A stretch of 7,793 nucleotides of DNA, from contig JANXSV010000068.1 of NCBI GenBank assembly GCA_025356505.1, forward strand, positions 1-7,793, in the 5' to 3' direction. Shown in pieces: positions 5,865 through 7,793 of the stretch. Both the position numbers and the translations under genes were made by a program. This DNA comes from Methylovirgula sp. GTDB taxonomy: Bacteria; Pseudomonadota; Alphaproteobacteria; Rhizobiales; Beijerinckiaceae. How positions within the stretch are numbered: position 1 is the first letter of the stretch; each line of letters opens with the position of its first letter. The notes beneath the pieces were generated by a model. That model worked only from the letters and a program-made list of their open reading frames with translations. It was not told the origin of the DNA and did not search any database.

Positions 5865-7175
5865 ATGGCAGATCTTCGCTCCAATTTTCTCGGCATCAAA
5901 TCGCCAAACCCGTTCTGGCTGGCGTCAGCGCCGCCAACCGACCGCGAGGTCAACGTCACGCGGGCCTTTAAGGCAGGTTGGGGCGGTGTCGTGTGGAAAA
6001 CATTGGGCGAGGAAGGGCTGCCCGTGGTCAATGTATCGGGGCCTCGTTACGGCGCGATCCATTCCGGTGATCGCCGCCTTATCGGCCTGAACAATATCGA
6101 GCTCATTACGGACAGGCCGCTCGACATCAATCTTCGCGAGATCAAACAGGTGAAACGGGCGTGGCCCGACCGCGCCATGGTAGTTTCGCTCATGGTGCCC
6201 TGCGAAGAGGACGCGTGGAAAAAGATCCTCAAGTCCGTCGAAGATACAGAATGCGATGGGATCGAGCTGAATTTTGGCTGTCCGCATGGGATGTCCGAGC
6301 GCGGAATGGGCGCTGCTGTGGGGCAGGTTCCGGAATATATCGAAATGGTCGCGCGCTGGTGCAAGCAGAATTCGCGCCTGCCGGTAATCGTCAAGCTGAC
6401 GCCCAACATCACCGATATTCGTCATGCGGCGCGCGCGGCCAAACGCGGCGGAGCGGACGCGGTCAGCCTGATCAACACGATCAATTCCATCATGTCCGTT
6501 GACCTCGACATGATGGCCCCCTCTCCGCATGTGGATGGCAAGGGCAGCCATGGCGGTTATTGCGGCCCTGCCGTCAAGCCGATCGCGCTCAACATGGTCA
6601 CCGAAATCGCGCGTGATACGGAAACAAAAGGCCTGCCTATTTCAGCCATCGGCGGCATTACCACATGGCGCGACGCGGCGGAGTTCATGGCCATGTCGGC
6701 TGGAACTGTGCAGGTCTGCACGGCAGCAATGACTTACGGGTTTCGCATTGTTGAAGAGATGAAGTCCGGCCTGTCAGACTGGATGGATGCAAAAGGCTAT
6801 CAGACACTGGAGGGTTTTCGCGGCCGCGCGGTTGGCAATGCCACAGATTGGCAATATCTCAACCTGAACTATGTCGTGAAGGCGCGTATCGATCAGGACC
6901 TGTGCATCAAATGCGGTCGTTGCCACATCGTGTGCGAAGATACGTCACATCAGGCCATCACCAATCTGGTGGACGGCGCACGCAAGTTTGAAGTGATCGA
7001 TGCGGAATGCGTGGGCTGCAACTTATGCGTCAATGTTTGTCCGGTGGAAAATTGCATCACGCTGGTTCAACAGACCAGCGGTATTGACCCGCGCACAGGC
7101 TTGGAGAACGATCGTGGCTATGCCAACTGGACGAGCCATCCCAATAACCCTTCCGCGGTCAAAGCTGCGGAATAA
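5865..7175 (+). CDS. preA: NAD-dependent dihydropyrimidine dehydrogenase, catalytic subunit PreA
   Basis: This 436-residue cytosolic subunit reduces uracil and thymine to 5,6-dihydrouracil and dihydrothymine, the first step of reductive pyrimidine breakdown. Residues ~1-310 form a dihydroorotate-dehydrogenase-like FMN barrel with NPFWLASAPPTD (15-26), NFGCPHGMSERGMG (136-149), LTPNITD (178-184) and INTINS (203-208). Cys139 in GCPHG corresponds to the catalytic cysteine of mammalian DPD (Cys671). The C-terminus carries two [4Fe-4S] motifs: C347-C350-C353-C357 and C382-C385-C388-C392, the latter in CVGCNLCVNVCP. The frame is open upstream to an ATG at 5808, but that would overlap preT by 47 bp. 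The ATG at 5865 has a strong AGGGGGA ribosome site at 5853-5859, so I use it. The preT stop codon TAG overlaps this ribosome site, which fits translational coupling. DPD in animals is the fused form of these two subunits. Confidence 0.94.
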   Translation: MADLRSNFLGIKSPNPFWLASAPPTDREVNVTRAFKAGWGGVVWKTLGEEGLPVVNVSGPRYGAIHSGDRRLIGLNNIELITDRPLDINLREIKQVKRAWPDRAMVVSLMVPCEEDAWKKILKSVEDTECDGIELNFGCPHGMSERGMGAAVGQVPEYIEMVARWCKQNSRLPVIVKLTPNITDIRHAARAAKRGGADAVSLINTINSIMSVDLDMMAPSPHVDGKGSHGGYCGPAVKPIALNMVTEIARDTETKGLPISAIGGITTWRDAAEFMAMSAGTVQVCTAAMTYGFRIVEEMKSGLSDWMDAKGYQTLEGFRGRAVGNATDWQYLNLNYVVKARIDQDLCIKCGRCHIVCEDTSHQAITNLVDGARKFEVIDAECVGCNLCVNVCPVENCITLVQQTSGIDPRTGLENDRGYANWTSHPNNPSAVKAAE

Positions 7176-7248
7176 ACCTCTGATGCGGGCTCTGCGAGGA
7201 TTTGCCAGCGGGCGGAATAGGCTGCGCCGCGTTCAAACTGCCAAGCCC

Positions 7249-7793
7249 ATGCGCCTTCGCGAGATTTTCTGTTTCGTTCTGCTCAGCTTTGCGGGGTCGA
7301 CCACCCCGATTGATGCGGGCGAGCAGTTGCAAGCGTCGGGGCGCGGCGGGCTTTTGCTCCCGCGCGGCTATCTCCATACCTCGGGCAGCCGGATTGTTGA
7401 CGAGGATGGCAGGCCGGTTCGGATTGCAGCCGTGGCTTGGGCTGGAACGGATGGACGCCCCGGCTGCGTGTTACAGGGCCTATGGCAGGCGGGATATGAT
7501 ACGATCTTGCAGTCGATCAAGGCGGACGGCTTCAACACGGTGCGCATTCCTTGGACGGATGCCGCGCTCTACGCCGTTGCCCGCAACGGGCCCAAGGGCG
7601 AGTTGGCCATAGATTTCAATGCCGGCCGCAATAGCGAGTTGCGGGGCCTCACCACCTTGGAGACTTTCAAAAAAGTCGTCGGTTTTGCAGGAAAAATCGG
7701 TCTGAAGGTGATTTTTGACCATCACTCAAACGAGGGCAACAGCGGCCAGCAACCCAACGGCCTCTGGTTTGACCTCGAACCCGGCTATATCGC
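7249..7793 (+). CDS. Secreted GH5-type glycoside hydrolase (cellulase family), N-terminal part, cut by window end
   Basis: The frame is open to the right edge, giving at least 181 residues. The N-terminus looks like a signal peptide: MRLREIF, a hydrophobic core CFVLLSFAG, and a probable cleavage site near PIDA (20-23). The mature part matches the start of clan GH-A family 5 enzymes: GYLHTSGSRIVDEDGRPVRI (40-59), the strand DGFNTVRIPW (93-102) with the conserved Arg99, and VIFDHHSNEG (154-163) with the conserved His159. The catalytic acid/base (usually in an NEP motif) and nucleophile glutamates would lie beyond the edge, so activity cannot be judged. Family members cut beta-1,4-glucans or mannans. 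The start is uncertain: ATG 7249 gives a clean signal peptide but lacks a ribosome site, while an in-frame ATG at 7183 adds 22 basic residues. It lies 73 bp after preA on the same strand, but its role is unrelated; no terminator is visible between them. Confidence 0.8.
   Translation, partial: MRLREIFCFVLLSFAGSTTPIDAGEQLQASGRGGLLLPRGYLHTSGSRIVDEDGRPVRIAAVAWAGTDGRPGCVLQGLWQAGYDTILQSIKADGFNTVRIPWTDAALYAVARNGPKGELAIDFNAGRNSELRGLTTLETFKKVVGFAGKIGLKVIFDHHSNEGNSGQQPNGLWFDLEPGYI

Noticed and set aside
5925..6551. Minus-strand open frame of 208 codons inside preA
   Set aside because: It lies wholly antisense to a gene with clear family motifs, its translation is His/Arg/Asp-rich without a recognisable domain, and it arises from codon bias of preA.
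7271..7280. GTTTCGTTCT, the same ten bases as one arm (with its flanking G) of the inverted repeat near rpiR
   Set aside because: It falls inside the signal-peptide codons of the GH5-like gene, has no inverted partner nearby, and a single ten-base match in a window of this size is compatible with chance.
7202..7612. Plus-strand open frame of 136 codons after preA
   Set aside because: It is the wrong frame over the GH5-like gene; the frame starting at 7249 shows a signal peptide and GH5 motifs and stays open to the window end.

Overview
The window looks like a chromosomal piece of a moderately GC-rich proteobacterium, most likely an alphaproteobacterium. That call is inference: it rests on the mixture of a non-pyrrolysine MttB-family methyltransferase, a two-subunit PreT/PreA dihydropyrimidine dehydrogenase, a YcaD-like MFS carrier and a MurR/RpiR regulator, on protein style and on base composition judged by eye. 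No rRNA, tRNA, CRISPR array, insertion sequence or phage gene is visible. Both ends are cut: the last gene runs off the right edge and the left edge holds a broken mosaic.

Layout, left to right. (1) Positions 1-92 are a near-identical, inverted copy of an internal piece of the mttB gene further right. It is joined out of frame to the last ~65 codons of an unrecognised protein ending at 286. (2) A complete mttB-family gene lies on the minus strand (325-1899, GTG start). (3) A 204-bp divergent intergenic region (1900-2103) leads to an MFS transporter on the plus strand (2104-3324). (4) The MFS gene runs tail to tail, 4 bp apart, into an RpiR-family regulator on the minus strand (3329-4210). (5) A 225-bp divergent region (4211-4435) holds a 9-bp inverted repeat on the regulator side and a perfect 16-bp palindrome TTGACCGATCGGTCAA, very close to the RutR operator consensus, on the other side. 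(6) The preT-preA operon follows (4436-5854 and 5865-7175). (7) A secreted GH5-type glycoside hydrolase begins at about 7249 and is truncated at the window end.

The functional core is reductive pyrimidine catabolism. PreT takes electrons from NAD(P)H through FAD and iron-sulfur clusters, and PreA uses FMN to reduce uracil or thymine to the 5,6-dihydro form. The next enzymes of the pathway (dihydropyrimidinase, beta-ureidopropionase) are not here. MttB-family proteins demethylate quaternary or tertiary amines onto a corrinoid protein, so mttB and preTA may both serve use of small nitrogen compounds, but nothing in the window proves that they are co-regulated. The RpiR regulator sits between the MFS gene and preTA and could control either or both. 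I do not see a wholly new system here. The points most worth checking are the inverted mttB fragment at the left edge, the RutR-like operator in front of preT, and the wide-spaced inverted repeat in the rpiR leader.
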